A stretch of DNA of 64,000 nt from Herbaspirillum rhizosphaerae (GCF_001189965.1 NZ_LFLU01000002.1:1-64000); one strand, 5' to 3'; positions 26,578 to 36,206 are shown, numbered from the stretch's first letter. Made by a program: numbers and translations. The notes: generated from the sequence alone by a model not told the origin.

Positions 26578-27813
26578 ATGACTTCGCGCAATCGCTTCAA
26601 TCTCACATACTCATTGCCGTTCACCATCGCTGCGGCGACCCTCGCTCTCGGCGCCGGCAGCTTTTCCGCCGCCGCCTCGGCGCAAGCCACCATCAAGATC
26701 GGCGAGATCAACAGCTACAAGGCGCAGCCGGCTTTTCTCGAGCCCTACCGCCAGGGTTGGGAAATGGCGCTGGAAGAAATCAACGGCAGCGGCGGCGTGC
26801 TGGGCAAGAAGCTTGAAGTGATTTCGCGCGACGACAACGGCAATCCGGGCGACTCGGTGCGCGTGGCCGAAGAACTGGTCAAGCGCGAACAGGTGTCGCT
26901 GCTGTTCGGCGGCTTTCTCTCCAACACTGGTCTGGCGCTGACCGACTACGCCAAGCAGCGCAAGATTTTCTTCCTTGCGGCCGAACCGCTGACCGACAAG
27001 ATCGTCTGGCATAACGGCAACAAGTACACCTATCGCCTGCGTCCGTCGACCTACATGCTGGTGGCGTCGCTGGTGAAGGATGCCGCCAAGTTGAAGAAGA
27101 AGCGCTGGGCCATCGTCTATCCGAATTATGAATACGGCCAGTCCGCCGTGGCCAGCTTCAAGACGCTGATGAAAGCCGCGCAGCCGGACATCGAATTCGT
27201 CGCCGAACAAGCCACGCCGCTGGGCAAGATCGACGCCGGCGCCGTCACCCAGGCGCTGGCCGACGCCAAGCCGGACGCGATCTTCAATGTGCTGTTTGCC
27301 ACCGACCTCGGCAAGTTCGTGCGCGACGGCAATACGCGCGGACTGTTTGAAGGCCGCGAAGTGGTGTCGATGCTGTCGGGCGAGCCGGAATACCTTGACC
27401 CGCTGCGCGGCGAAGCGCCCAGCAACTGGCTCGTCACCGGCTATCCCTGGTATGCCATCAACACGCCGGAACACAAGAAATTCGTCGACGCCTATCGCAA
27501 GAAATACAACGACTATCCGCGCAACGGATCGCTGGTCGGCTATAGCACGCTGATGTCGATCGCGGCGGGTCTGAAGAAGGCCGGCAGCGCCGATTCCGAC
27601 AAGCTGGCGGCGGCGTTCTCCGGGCTGAAGGTGGAGACGCCGGTGGCGACGATCACCTATCGCGCGCAGGATCACCAGTCCACGCTGGGGGCCTTCGTCG
27701 GCCGCACCGGCGTCAAGGACGGCAAGGGCATCATGAGCAGCTTCGTGTACGTGGACGGCGCCACCCTGCAGCCTTCGGATGCGGAAGTGAAGAAGCTGCG
27801 TGCAGCGGATTGA
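26578..27813 (+). CDS. Orphan branched-chain amino acid type ABC substrate-binding protein
   Basis: This 411-residue periplasmic binding protein is of the LivK/Peripla_BP_6 family. A signal peptide ends near SAAASAQA and the mature part begins TIKIGEINSYKAQPAF. It starts at ATG 26578 after GGAAGGA; the frame is open upstream to 26449. No permease or ATPase genes are next to it, so it must share a transporter encoded elsewhere. It is divergent from the B12 operon. The ligand cannot be told from the sequence. Confidence 0.85.
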   Translation: MTSRNRFNLTYSLPFTIAAATLALGAGSFSAAASAQATIKIGEINSYKAQPAFLEPYRQGWEMALEEINGSGGVLGKKLEVISRDDNGNPGDSVRVAEELVKREQVSLLFGGFLSNTGLALTDYAKQRKIFFLAAEPLTDKIVWHNGNKYTYRLRPSTYMLVASLVKDAAKLKKKRWAIVYPNYEYGQSAVASFKTLMKAAQPDIEFVAEQATPLGKIDAGAVTQALADAKPDAIFNVLFATDLGKFVRDGNTRGLFEGREVVSMLSGEPEYLDPLRGEAPSNWLVTGYPWYAINTPEHKKFVDAYRKKYNDYPRNGSLVGYSTLMSIAAGLKKAGSADSDKLAAAFSGLKVETPVATITYRAQDHQSTLGAFVGRTGVKDGKGIMSSFVYVDGATLQPSDAEVKKLRAAD

Positions 27814-27853
27814 TCAATGCATGAATGAGGTACAGGCCGGCGCAGCGATTGCG

Positions 27854-29065
27854 TCAAGCCTGTGCCGCATTGTCGGTGCCGACGTTGCAGACCTGCTTGC
27901 CGTCGTTCGCCGGCAAGGAATTTTCTCCTGACGAAATCCGGTTGCGCCCGCTGTTCTTGGCGAGATAGAGCGCGCGGTCGGCGCGCGCGCTGAAGCGGTC
28001 CAGGCTTTCTTCGCGGATCGCCGTGGCGATGCCGATGCTGATGCTGTAGCGGCAGACGCCGAACTCGCCGCTCACCGCCTGTTGCTCCGCTTGCCGGCGC
28101 AAGGCTTCCGCAATGTGTGCGGCGTCCGTCAGCGGCGTGGCCGGCAACAGCAATCCGAACTCTTCTCCTCCCAGCCGTCCCAGCGTGTCGCCGGCACGCA
28201 GGCAACCGTGCGCCATCGTCACGAATGCGCGCAGCACCTGGTCGCCGCCGGCGTGGCCGTAGCTGTCGTTGATGCGTTTGAAATGATCCAGGTCGATCAG
28301 CAGCAGGCTCAGCGGGCTGGCCGGCTGCGCGCTTGCCAGTGCATCGCGCGCACCGCTCTCGAATCGCATGCGCGACAGGGCGCCGGTGAGGTGATCGTGA
28401 TGCAGCGCGTGTTCAACCTTGGACAGCATGGCGTCGTGCACCATCATCACCGCAACCATGGTCATGGTCGGCATGACCACGGCGCCTACGGTCAGCAGGC
28501 CGATGTTCCAGATGTTGTTGAGCATTGCCGCCGACTCGTCCGGCGTCATGATCAGGAAGTACGCGCCGCGCGTCAGTTGGGTGGCCGCAAACAGCATGGC
28601 CAGCGCGGCAGCGAACCAGAAATTATAGGGACTGCGATTGGCCGGACGATGGCGCACCAGGATCACGCTGACGGCAGCGCAGACCGTGCCGTTGAACGCG
28701 GTGCTGGCCGCCACGCGCATGGCCAGGTTCTGGTCGACGTAACGCCAGATCACCATGGCGACGCCGACCAGCACCACGCCTGCGCCCATGCGCAGCCACG
28801 GTATCGGACGACCGAGAAAACGCGCGCAACCGGCGTAATAGAGTGCTCCCGCCATCGACAGCACGATGTTGGCGACGACGATGGAAATGAAATCCGGAAT
28901 CGCGCCGCGCAGCGCCAGCAAAGGCAGCGACACCACCATCGCCAGGTTGGCGAAGAACCATTCGCGCACGCCGGCCACCGGCGAGCGCAGCAGCGATCCC
29001 AGCACCAGCAGCATGGCCAGGCTGAACAAGGCGGTGGTGGTCAGAATGGAGACGACGGTGAGCAT
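27854..29065 (-). CDS. Membrane-bound diguanylate cyclase
   Basis: This 403-residue protein has about seven N-terminal transmembrane helices (residues 5-200) and a C-terminal GGDEF domain. The active motif is GGEEF, and the product-binding I-site RAGD sits five residues before it, so an active, feedback-inhibited cyclase making c-di-GMP is expected. The start MLTVVSILT (29065) was chosen as the first Met of the membrane region, although the frame continues to 29125. No clear ribosome binding site is visible. Confidence 0.88.
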   Translation of the reverse strand: MLTVVSILTTTALFSLAMLLVLGSLLRSPVAGVREWFFANLAMVVSLPLLALRGAIPDFISIVVANIVLSMAGALYYAGCARFLGRPIPWLRMGAGVVLVGVAMVIWRYVDQNLAMRVAASTAFNGTVCAAVSVILVRHRPANRSPYNFWFAAALAMLFAATQLTRGAYFLIMTPDESAAMLNNIWNIGLLTVGAVVMPTMTMVAVMMVHDAMLSKVEHALHHDHLTGALSRMRFESGARDALASAQPASPLSLLLIDLDHFKRINDSYGHAGGDQVLRAFVTMAHGCLRAGDTLGRLGGEEFGLLLPATPLTDAAHIAEALRRQAEQQAVSGEFGVCRYSISIGIATAIREESLDRFSARADRALYLAKNSGRNRISSGENSLPANDGKQVCNVGTDNAAQA

Positions 29066-29218
29066 GATAAGGGGCGGAAAAATGCGGCAGGGAACTGCAC
29101 GGCCGCGTATTGTAATGCGCAACAACGGCGCGGGGCGCGCTCATACATTCTTTGCATGGCGTCGCCGGCGGATCTGCGCCAGATCCGTTTTCCTTGGGCA
29201 ATATTTTGGCGCGCCATG

Positions 29219-29254
29219 TTGATGCGATTCTTGATGCGATTTTTGATGCAATTC
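29219..29254. repeat. Three tandem 12-bp repeats
   Basis: TTGATGCGATTC, TTGATGCGATTT and TTGATGCAATTC follow one another without gaps. They lie in the roughly 500-bp non-coding stretch 29066-29571. No gene was recognised in that stretch. Confidence 0.7.
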
Positions 29255-29261
29255 AGCAACC

Positions 29262-29306
29262 TTGCCTGCGGTCGCGAAAAAAATCGCAAGACGGTGCCGC
29301 AGGCAA
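29262..29306. other. Inverted repeat in non-coding stretch
   Basis: TTGCCTGCGG (29262-29271) and CCGCAGGCAA (29297-29306) are perfect inverted copies around an A-rich loop. They could form a hairpin on either strand. No function is assigned. Confidence 0.5.
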
Positions 29307-29571
29307 ATCCTATGAGGCGGCGATGACGCACGCATGACATGGCTGCCGCCAATCAGGAGCGCGCGCGTATACCCGATTTTTTTGCGAGTGATTGTTTCTA
29401 TTTATGGAATAACGTTTTTCCCTTGTCGCCATTTATTCTCGTATTGGCAAAGATTAAAGTACGGCCATCGATGAGCAGCACTAAACTCCCTTCATCGACA
29501 GGCGGCCCGAAGGGTGTTCATGTCCGTCGGACCGCCGTTCCTTAATCATCGTCAATCAACGAAAGAAAAAA

Positions 29572-29955
29572 ATGGCTATCCATCCATTGGCGGCCGCTCT
29601 CTTTTTGACCGTTCTCAGCGGTTCCGTACTAGCAGAAGCGCCCAACCAACAATTCGCAACTCCCAAGACCCGTGCCGAAGTCGTGGCTGAACTGATCCAG
29701 GCCCGCGCCAACGGCGAGCTCAACATCAGCGACGCCGATTACCCGTCCACGCCGAAATTCGTCTCCACCAAAACCCGCGCCCAGGTCGTCGCCGAACTGG
29801 AGCAGGCCCGTGCACGCGGTGAGCTCAACGTCAACGATGCCGACTATCCGTACGCGCCGCCGTTCGTCTCCACCAAGACCCGCGCCCAGGTGCTGGCCGA
29901 GCTGGTCGAGTACAACAAGCATCCTGATCCGCAGGGCTTGTATCACGGCTATTGA
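29572..29955 (+). CDS. Secreted DUF4148 repeat protein
   Basis: This 127-residue exported protein has a signal peptide ending near SVLAEA. Three tandem units of about 35 residues follow, each beginning with (P/T)KTRA(E/Q)V(V/L)AEL and two of them continuing as ARANGELNISDADYP or ARARGELNVNDADYP. Repeats of this kind define DUF4148 in Burkholderiales; function is unknown. A shorter relative is at 44615-44899. The start ATG at 29572 has only a weak AAAG upstream. Confidence 0.8.
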   Translation: MAIHPLAAALFLTVLSGSVLAEAPNQQFATPKTRAEVVAELIQARANGELNISDADYPSTPKFVSTKTRAQVVAELEQARARGELNVNDADYPYAPPFVSTKTRAQVLAELVEYNKHPDPQGLYHGY

Positions 29956-30134
29956 GCAACGCGGGACACAAGACAGACAAGCAGCAACGCAAAAAATCCG
30001 ATGACCTCGTCCATGCGCACAGCGCCCGACGACGCCGCAGAGGAAAAGCCGTCACGACGCCGCACAAGCCGCTGTCGTCGTGAGGCAGGCGGAGACAAGA
30101 ATTCTTCCGAACACACAAGAAAATCGAGGTAAGC

Positions 30135-30377
30135 ATGTATTCCCTGAGCGCAAACTATCTGGCCGGTCATGTCGATGAAGTGCTGGAGCTGGCCGGCTCC
30201 GATGAAATCCTGGTGACACTCGATTCCAGCGACAACCTGATGATCCTGAAGGAATCCACCTGGCGTTCGCTGCAAGACATCGTCCACCTGTTCGCCACCT
30301 CCGTGAACGCCGAGCGGCTGCAGCAGAGCCTGCAACAGGTGCGCGCCGAATATCTGGTCGAGGCCGTCGTTGAGTGA
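30135..30377 (+). CDS. YefM/Phd-like antitoxin
   Basis: This 80-residue protein is read as the antitoxin of a type II pair because it lies directly before a YoeB-like toxin gene. It also shares the YefM layout: an N-terminal domain with VTLDSSDNLMILKESTWRSLQD and a C-terminal helix AERLQQSLQQVR that would wrap the toxin. The N-terminal DNA-binding part is divergent from usual YefM. GAGGT precedes the ATG. The complex normally represses its own promoter. Confidence 0.78.
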   Translation: MYSLSANYLAGHVDEVLELAGSDEILVTLDSSDNLMILKESTWRSLQDIVHLFATSVNAERLQQSLQQVRAEYLVEAVVE

Positions 30378-30384
30378 GCCCGCC

Positions 30385-30639
30385 ATGAAGCTGCTCCTCA
30401 CGCCGGGCGCCGCCGAAGACCTCGCCTACTGGGACGCCAGCGACAGCGCATTTGCCGGCAAGATCCGCCAGGTGCTGCACAAGCTCAAGCACGGCGAAGC
30501 CCTGCCCAGCCATCAGGTGACCAGCTTGCCGCTGAGTCTGAAAGGACTCAGCGCAGTGCGTTTGTCGGCCGAACATCGGGTCGTGTTCGAACGCCTGAAC
30601 GGCGACATCATCGTGCACCAGTGCCGTTTCCACTACTGA
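30385..30639 (+). CDS. YoeB-like mRNA interferase toxin
   Basis: This 84-residue RelE-superfamily toxin is of the Txe/YoeB type. Visible are the N-terminal strand MKLLLTPGAAEDLAYW, HKLKHGEALPSHQVTSLPLSL, AEHRVVFER and the C-terminal CRFHY, equivalent to the catalytic C-terminal His-Tyr of YoeB. YoeB cleaves mRNA in the ribosomal A site. ATG at 30385 lies 7 nt after the antitoxin stop; a TTG at 30370 is also in frame. Confidence 0.83.
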   Translation: MKLLLTPGAAEDLAYWDASDSAFAGKIRQVLHKLKHGEALPSHQVTSLPLSLKGLSAVRLSAEHRVVFERLNGDIIVHQCRFHY

Positions 30640-30683
30640 TTGCGGTCCCGCCTTTTCTCCTTAATCCCATGCATTCGCATCGG

Positions 30684-30722
30684 GCAATGCCCCTTCCTTC
30701 CGGCCGGGGCATTGCTGGTTTT
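30684..30722 (+). terminator. Terminator of the toxin-antitoxin operon
   Basis: A 10-bp stem GCAATGCCCC / GGGGCATTGC has a 12-nt loop, followed by TGGTTTT. Confidence 0.8.
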
Positions 30723-30931
30723 GCTGAACACGCATCGTTGTATAAAAGATACAAATAACGCTGTTATCAGAGTAATTTAAAAATAAATCTTTGTTTTAAA
30801 TTCCATTATTTGTTTAAATAAATAAAGTCTTCTTGCAATTTCCATCGAGAAGCATCGATTTCGACGTGTTTTCGCCACACCGCGATCGATCAATACTGGA
30901 TGTCATTTCAACAATCTTTGGAGTTCTAAAA

Positions 30932-32146
30932 ATGAGAAAGTCTCTTCTGGCGCTGGCCGTTATCGGTTCGCTCGGCTCTTTTGCCGGCATCGCCCATGCA
31001 CAAAGCTCGGTCACGATCTACGGCATCATCGACGCCAGCGTCGGCTACAACAGCAAAGTGGCGACCGGCACAGGCCGCGTAACCGGCAACCGCGCCGGCG
31101 TCGATTCGGGCGCCATCAAGGGTTCCCGTCTGGGCTTCAAGGGTAGCGAAGACCTCGGTGGCGGCCTGAAAGCCCTGTTCAACCTGGAAAACGGCTTCAA
31201 CGTCGACACCGGCGCCGCGGCGCAAAACGGCACGCTGTTCGGCCGTACCGCCACCGTCGGCCTGTCCGGCAACTTCGGTGCAGTGCTGCTCGGCCGTCAG
31301 AAGGATTTCATCGACGACATCGCCGCCTTCACCACCATCGACGATCTGGGCGGCATGGTCAGCAATGTCCACGCCAAGGATCTGGATCGCACCAACGGCG
31401 AGCGCGTCAACAACTCCATCCGCTACAACACGCCTAACGTCAACGGTTTCTACGGCAGCGTGATCTACGGCTTCGGCGAAACCGCCGGTTCGACTTCCAC
31501 CGGCCAGTCCTACGGCATCGGCGGCGCCTACGCCAACGGTCCGTTCGGCATCGGTCTGGGCTACTTCCAGGCGAAGAAGGCCAGCAACGCCACCGGCGCC
31601 GTGGCTTCCAGCGACGTCAATTCGTCGTCGGCAACCACTTGCGCGACCGGCGCCGGCAATGTCGGCGACACTTGCCTGAAGACCTGGACACTGGCAGCCA
31701 GCTACCAGCTCGGCGCAGCCAAGCTGCACGGTTCGTGGTCGCAAGTGAAGCTGCCGCTGGCGCAAGCCGGCAGCGCGTCGTCGTTCTCGGCGGCATCGGC
31801 AGCCAGCTTCACGGGTGACACCACGGCGCAGTTCGCCGTCGGCGGCATCAACAACGACAAGACCAACATCTTCGACGTCGGCGTGAACTATGCGCTGACA
31901 CCGTCGCTGTCCTTGCTCGGCAGCGTGCAGTATGCCCGCGTGAACTTCGTCAACGCCGCCAACGGCAAGATGACCCAGCTCAACCTCGGCGCCAAGTACG
32001 CCTTGTCCAAGCGCACCACGCTGTACGGCATCTACCGCAACCTGCGCGCATCCGACATGTATAACGTCGGCGTGAACAGCTCCAGCGTGCCGGGCGCGGA
32101 CAACAGCCAGAACGCCCTGAACGTCGGCATCATCCACAACTTCTAA
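30932..32146 (+). CDS. Gram-negative porin (beta-proteobacterial type)
   Basis: This 404-residue outer-membrane porin has a signal peptide ending SFAGIAHA-QSS, then SSVTIYGIIDASV, SRLGFKGSEDLGGGLKA and the barrel, ending in Phe (GIIHNF). ATG at 30932 follows GGAG. The 292-bp upstream region is AT-rich and probably carries a strong promoter. It differs from the porin at 2378-3472 in length and loops but is of the same family. Confidence 0.92.
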   Translation: MRKSLLALAVIGSLGSFAGIAHAQSSVTIYGIIDASVGYNSKVATGTGRVTGNRAGVDSGAIKGSRLGFKGSEDLGGGLKALFNLENGFNVDTGAAAQNGTLFGRTATVGLSGNFGAVLLGRQKDFIDDIAAFTTIDDLGGMVSNVHAKDLDRTNGERVNNSIRYNTPNVNGFYGSVIYGFGETAGSTSTGQSYGIGGAYANGPFGIGLGYFQAKKASNATGAVASSDVNSSSATTCATGAGNVGDTCLKTWTLAASYQLGAAKLHGSWSQVKLPLAQAGSASSFSAASAASFTGDTTAQFAVGGINNDKTNIFDVGVNYALTPSLSLLGSVQYARVNFVNAANGKMTQLNLGAKYALSKRTTLYGIYRNLRASDMYNVGVNSSSVPGADNSQNALNVGIIHNF

Positions 32147-32164
32147 TATAGAGGTGGAGGAAGA

Positions 32165-32191
32165 GCGCTTATTGATTCCCTCAATAAGCGC
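32165..32191 (+). terminator. Hairpin after the porin gene
   Basis: An 11-bp stem GCGCTTATTGA / TCAATAAGCGC has a 5-nt loop 19 bp after the porin stop. No strong T run follows; it may protect the mRNA end or act with the second hairpin at 32232. Confidence 0.55.
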
Positions 32192-32231
32192 CTTCGTCAG
32201 GAGCAGAGGCGAGCGCAGCATCTCGCATCCC

Positions 32232-32266
32232 AAAAGCGCCGGTCTATCCCTGACCGGCGCTTTTTT
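32232..32266 (+). terminator. Strong intrinsic terminator
   Basis: A 13-bp stem AAAAGCGCCGGTC / GACCGGCGCTTTT has a 7-nt loop and six T residues. Confidence 0.9.
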
Positions 32267-32384
32267 CTGCCTGTTTGCAACTATTTCCGGCCATGTTTGC
32301 CGGGATGCCTGTGTGCAATCCGCTGCAAGCCGCGCGCTGCCTGTGTACCGGTAAAAAGCTATTGAATTGATGAAGACTATCAAT

Positions 32385-32415
32385 TTTCCCTAAAGATTGA
32401 ATTTCCCTAAGATTG
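32385..32415 (+). repeat. Near-identical direct repeat upstream of the chemoreceptor gene
   Basis: TTTCCCTAAAGATTGA (32385-32400) is followed by TTTCCCTAAGATTGC (32402-32416), about 100 bp before the chemoreceptor start. The CTAAGAT core also occurs in the motif upstream of the other chemoreceptor. Confidence 0.45.
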
Positions 32416-32512
32416 CTCCATGTCCAGATCCAGCCACGCAGGAATGTGGACCGCAGGTAAGAAAAATACTGCGCCGGTCATCGGGCCGGCGCCAAACTTC
32501 AGGGAGCTTCAC

Positions 32513-34228
32513 ATGAACAATCCATCTCAGCCTGCCAAAGGAACCGCCGTCAGCGTCGCGGCCCGCCTCGGCATCAGCTTCGCCATCGTGCTGGCCATGA
32601 TGCTGGCGCTGACCATCCTCAGCATCATGAAGGTCAACTCCATCGAAGGCAGCCTCAGCACCATCAGCGACGACAACAACGTCAAGCAGCGCTACGCCAT
32701 CAACTTCCGCGGCAGCGTGCATGACCGCGCCATCGCCCTGCGCGACCTGACGCTGGTCGGCGACGGCGAAGTCAAAGACGTGATCGGCCTGATCAACAAG
32801 CTGGACAACGACTACCAGCAATCGGCCAAGCCGCTGGACGCCATCTTCGCCGGCGAACAGGGCAAGAAAGTGCGCGCCGAAGAACGCGCCGACCTCGACG
32901 TCATCAAGGCCATCGAAGCACGCGCCATGCCGCTGGTGCAAAAAATCATCGCCGCGCGCACCGCCGGCGACATCGACGGCGCGCGCCAGCTCATGCTGCA
33001 GCAAGGCAAACCGGCCTTCACCGAATGGCTGGCGTCGATCAATAAACTGATCGATCTGGAAGAACAGATGACGCAGGCAGAATCGGCCCGCGCACGCAGC
33101 CTGGCGCACGGCTTCCAGGCGCTGATGCTGACTTTCCTGGCGGTGGCGATGGTGGCCGGCGTGGTGCTGGCGACGCTGATCACACGCTACATCCGCCGCG
33201 CGCTGGGCGCCGAACCGGATGACGTCAAGGAACTGGCCTTTGCGGTCGATCGCGGCGAGTTGTATCACGCCGTTGACCTCAGCAAGGACGGCGTCGCCCG
33301 CAACAGCATCATGGCCGCCTTGTCGGAAATGAGCAGCAACCTGCGCAACACTGTCAGCGAAGTACGCGACGCCGCCGCCGGCGTGACCGAGATCAGCAGC
33401 CAGATCGCCGAAGGCAACCGCGACCTCGCCGCCCGCACTGAAGACCAGGCCGCCTCGCTGGAAGAAACCGCTTCGGCGATGGAGCAACTGACCTCGACCG
33501 TGAAGCAGAACGACGACAACGCACGCCAGGCCAACCAGCTGGCGCACAATGCCTCCGAAATCGCCCAGCAGGGCGGCGCCATTGTCGGCCAGGTGGTGCA
33601 GACCATGGATTCGATCAACACCTCCTCGCGCCGCATTGTCGACATCATCGGCGTGATCGACGGCATCGCCTTCCAGACCAATATCCTGGCCTTGAACGCG
33701 GCAGTCGAAGCAGCCCGCGCCGGCGAGCAGGGACGCGGTTTCGCGGTGGTGGCGACGGAAGTGCGCAGCCTCGCGCAGCGCAGCTCGGCCGCCGCCAAAG
33801 AGATCAAGCAACTGATCGACGACTCGGTGGAAAAGGTCGATACCGGCACCAAACTGGTCGAGCAAGCCGGCGACACCATGGAACAGATCGTCTCCAGCGT
33901 GAAGCGCGTGACCGACGTGATGGGTGAAATCTCCGCCGCCAGCCATGAGCAAAGCATAGGCATCGAAGAAGTACACCGCGCGATTGCGCTGATGGATCAG
34001 GTCACCCAGCAGAACGCCGCCCTGGTGGAGCAAGCCAGCGCCGCCGTCGGCACCTTGCAGGACCAGGCCGCCAGCCTCAACCATGCGGTCGGCGTGTTCA
34101 GCCTGGAAGCGCCGGGGGCGCAAGTTGTTTCACCGGTGAACATCGGCAACATCGTGCCGCTGCGTCCGCTCGGCGCCACGATCGTCAATCCTGCCCCGCA
34201 ACTGAACGACCAGCGCAAACGCGCCTGA
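32513..34228 (+). CDS. Methyl-accepting chemotaxis protein
   Basis: This 571-residue chemoreceptor has a first transmembrane helix near residues 18-40, a periplasmic helical (four-helix-bundle type) domain to about 200, a second helix near 203-225, a HAMP-like linker and a cytoplasmic signalling domain. That domain includes [20 protein letters not shown] and [20 protein letters not shown] at 32513 follows AGGGAG. The ligand is unknown. No C-terminal CheR-binding pentapeptide is seen. Confidence 0.92.
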   Translation: MNNPSQPAKGTAVSVAARLGISFAIVLAMMLALTILSIMKVNSIEGSLSTISDDNNVKQRYAINFRGSVHDRAIALRDLTLVGDGEVKDVIGLINKLDNDYQQSAKPLDAIFAGEQGKKVRAEERADLDVIKAIEARAMPLVQKIIAARTAGDIDGARQLMLQQGKPAFTEWLASINKLIDLEEQMTQAESARARSLAHGFQALMLTFLAVAMVAGVVLATLITRYIRRALGAEPDDVKELAFAVDRGELYHAVDLSKDGVARNSIMAALSEMSSNLRNTVSEVRDAAAGVTEISSQIAEGNRDLAARTEDQAASLEETASAMEQLTSTVKQNDDNARQANQLAHNASEIAQQGGAIVGQVVQTMDSINTSSRRIVDIIGVIDGIAFQTNILALNAAVEAARAGEQGRGFAVVATEVRSLAQRSSAAAKEIKQLIDDSVEKVDTGTKLVEQAGDTMEQIVSSVKRVTDVMGEISAASHEQSIGIEEVHRAIALMDQVTQQNAALVEQASAAVGTLQDQAASLNHAVGVFSLEAPGAQVVSPVNIGNIVPLRPLGATIVNPAPQLNDQRKRA

Positions 34229-34248
34229 TCGCCCGGCTCCCCACCCCG

Positions 34249-34294
34249 GCCCCGCCCGCCCCATGCAGTATGGTGGCCGGCGGGGCATCTTTTT
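34249..34294 (+). terminator. Terminator after the chemoreceptor gene
   Basis: An 8-bp GC stem GCCCCGCC / GGCGGGGC is followed by ATCTTTTT, 20 bp after the stop. Confidence 0.65.
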
Positions 34295-34430
34295 GCGTGC
34301 TGAAAATTTCCTTCCGGCATCACTTCATTTTGCACATCCTGCTGCCGATAATCTTGGTGTGGGGCATTTGCCTGCCAAGCTTGCACAACATCAAGAATCA
34401 ATAGAACAGAAATACAGACAGGGACGGCCC

Positions 34431-36206
34431 ATGATTCATATACTCCGCTCATCATCGTCGCTGGCGAAGGTGCTGATTCTGCCGTTTGTCGTCCTCATCC
34501 TCGCGTTGTCGCTGCTGGTCGGATTGCTGTCTTATTTCGCCGGCCGCCATGCTGTCGTGTCGGTGGCCGAGCAAATGCTCGATCAGACCGCCGATCGTGT
34601 CGCGCTTACGGTGCAGCGCCATATCGATGGCGCCACGTCCGTGCTGGAAGCGGCGTTCCCGCGCGGCCTGCCGGTGACGACCGACATCAATACCGACCTC
34701 GATGGCATCCGCGCCCGCTTCTGGATCGCCACCTCGATGCATCCGGAACTGAACAACTACGTCTTTTACGGCAACCGCAGCGGCGACTTCGTCGGCCTGT
34801 TCCGCTATGGCGTCGAGGATGCGGAATTGCGCGTCAAGCGCGCGACGGTCAACTACCGCAGCGCCTATCGTTTCGACCGCATCGGCGGCCAGCTCAGCAT
34901 GCCCAAGAACGACGAGACCAAATTCGATCCACGTACGCGGCCCTGGTACGCCGCCGGACAAAACAGCGACCGCGATGCCTGGAGCGAGATTTACATCAAC
35001 TACTGGGACCGGGATCTGGTCGCCACCCGATCGCGGCGCGTGCTGGCGAAGAATGGCCAGTTCGAAGGCGTGGTCGCCACCGACGTCTCGCTCAAGGTGC
35101 TCAACGACTTCGTCCGCGATCTGCATGTCAGCGCGCGCGGCGTCGCGTTCATCATGGAGGCCAACGGCAACCTGATTGCCTCCTCCAGTGGCGAGAGCAT
35201 CTTCACCGGCCAGCAAGAGCAAGTCGACCGCTTGCGCGCCGACGCCAGTCAGAACGAAATCATTCGCGACGCCTACGTCACCTTGCAACAGCATCTCGCC
35301 GAAGAAGAAAATCTCGGCGGCGCCAACACCACCTTTACGTTCGAGGGGCCGGGCGGCGAGACGATCTACGCTTCCTACTCGTGGGTGCGCGACAGCGCCG
35401 GGCTGTCCTGGATCACGGTGGTCGCGGTGCCGCGCGGCGACTTCCTCGATATACTCGACAAGAACGCACGCTGGACCGTCGTGATCGCCGTGTTGGCCGT
35501 CATCATTGCGCTGCTGCTGGGTTTGAGCGTGGTGCACTGGGTGGTGCGCGATGTGCGCCGGCTGTCGCGCGCGGCGGCGCGCATCGGCAAAGGGCAGATG
35601 AACGTCGCGCTGAAGATAGAGCGGCGCGACGAGATCGGCCAGCTTGCCGACAGTTTCATGCAGATGCAGAGCGAACTCAGCACCGACAAGCTCACCGGCG
35701 TCACCAGCCGCGCCGCTTTGCTGCGCTATCTGGATGCCGCCGTGCACAAGCGCGGCCGGCGCGCCGCCGAGTTGTTCGAACAGTTCACCGTGATGTTCAT
35801 CGACCTCAATCGTTTCAAGGCCATCAACGACAAGCTCGGCCATGAATACGGCGACCTCACGCTGATCGAGGTCGGTCAGCGCCTGCGCACCATCATGCGC
35901 GAGGACGACGTGGTGGCGCGCTTCGGCGGCGATGAATTCGTGCTGGTGTTCTGGGGCATTGCCGAGGCCGCATTCGCCGACAAGGTGCGAAAGAAAATCG
36001 AAGATGTCCTCGCGCCGCCGCTGGAATGCCTGATGGAAGTCGAAGGCGCCGAAGGCATGACGGTGGGCGCCTCGATCGGCGTGTCTTTTTATCCGCAAGA
36101 CGGCAAGGATGCGGAAACGCTGATCAAGCTTGCCGATCACGGCATGTACGAAGACAAGGCCGCCGGCCGTAAGAACGAGAAGGACGGCGGGCGCGATCAT
36201 CGCTGA
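34431..36206 (+). CDS. Diguanylate cyclase with periplasmic sensor and HAMP domain
   Basis: This 591-residue protein has a transmembrane helix near residues 14-35, a large periplasmic dCache/PDC-like sensor (to about 345; segments RTRPWYAAGQ and GVVATDVSLKVL are typical) and a second helix near 348-368. A HAMP domain and a GGDEF domain follow. The active motif is GGDEF with an I-site REDD five residues before it, so synthesis of c-di-GMP with product inhibition is expected. ATG at 34431 follows a weak GGGACGG. The ligand is unknown; PDC domains often bind amino or organic acids. Confidence 0.9.
   Translation: MIHILRSSSSLAKVLILPFVVLILALSLLVGLLSYFAGRHAVVSVAEQMLDQTADRVALTVQRHIDGATSVLEAAFPRGLPVTTDINTDLDGIRARFWIATSMHPELNNYVFYGNRSGDFVGLFRYGVEDAELRVKRATVNYRSAYRFDRIGGQLSMPKNDETKFDPRTRPWYAAGQNSDRDAWSEIYINYWDRDLVATRSRRVLAKNGQFEGVVATDVSLKVLNDFVRDLHVSARGVAFIMEANGNLIASSSGESIFTGQQEQVDRLRADASQNEIIRDAYVTLQQHLAEEENLGGANTTFTFEGPGGETIYASYSWVRDSAGLSWITVVAVPRGDFLDILDKNARWTVVIAVLAVIIALLLGLSVVHWVVRDVRRLSRAAARIGKGQMNVALKIERRDEIGQLADSFMQMQSELSTDKLTGVTSRAALLRYLDAAVHKRGRRAAELFEQFTVMFIDLNRFKAINDKLGHEYGDLTLIEVGQRLRTIMREDDVVARFGGDEFVLVFWGIAEAAFADKVRKKIEDVLAPPLECLMEVEGAEGMTVGASIGVSFYPQDGKDAETLIKLADHGMYEDKAAGRKNEKDGGRDHR

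Noticed and set aside
29219-29254. CRISPR array
   Set aside because: Repeats are 12 bp with no spacers and no cas genes nearby.
29041-29352. Small minus-strand frame before the diguanylate cyclase
   Set aside because: Overlaps the cyclase start in another frame and includes the 12-bp repeats; no ribosome binding site and no homology recognised.
30370-30384. TTG start for the YoeB-like toxin
   Set aside because: It overlaps the antitoxin end and adds residues absent from YoeB; the ATG at 30385 matches the family.
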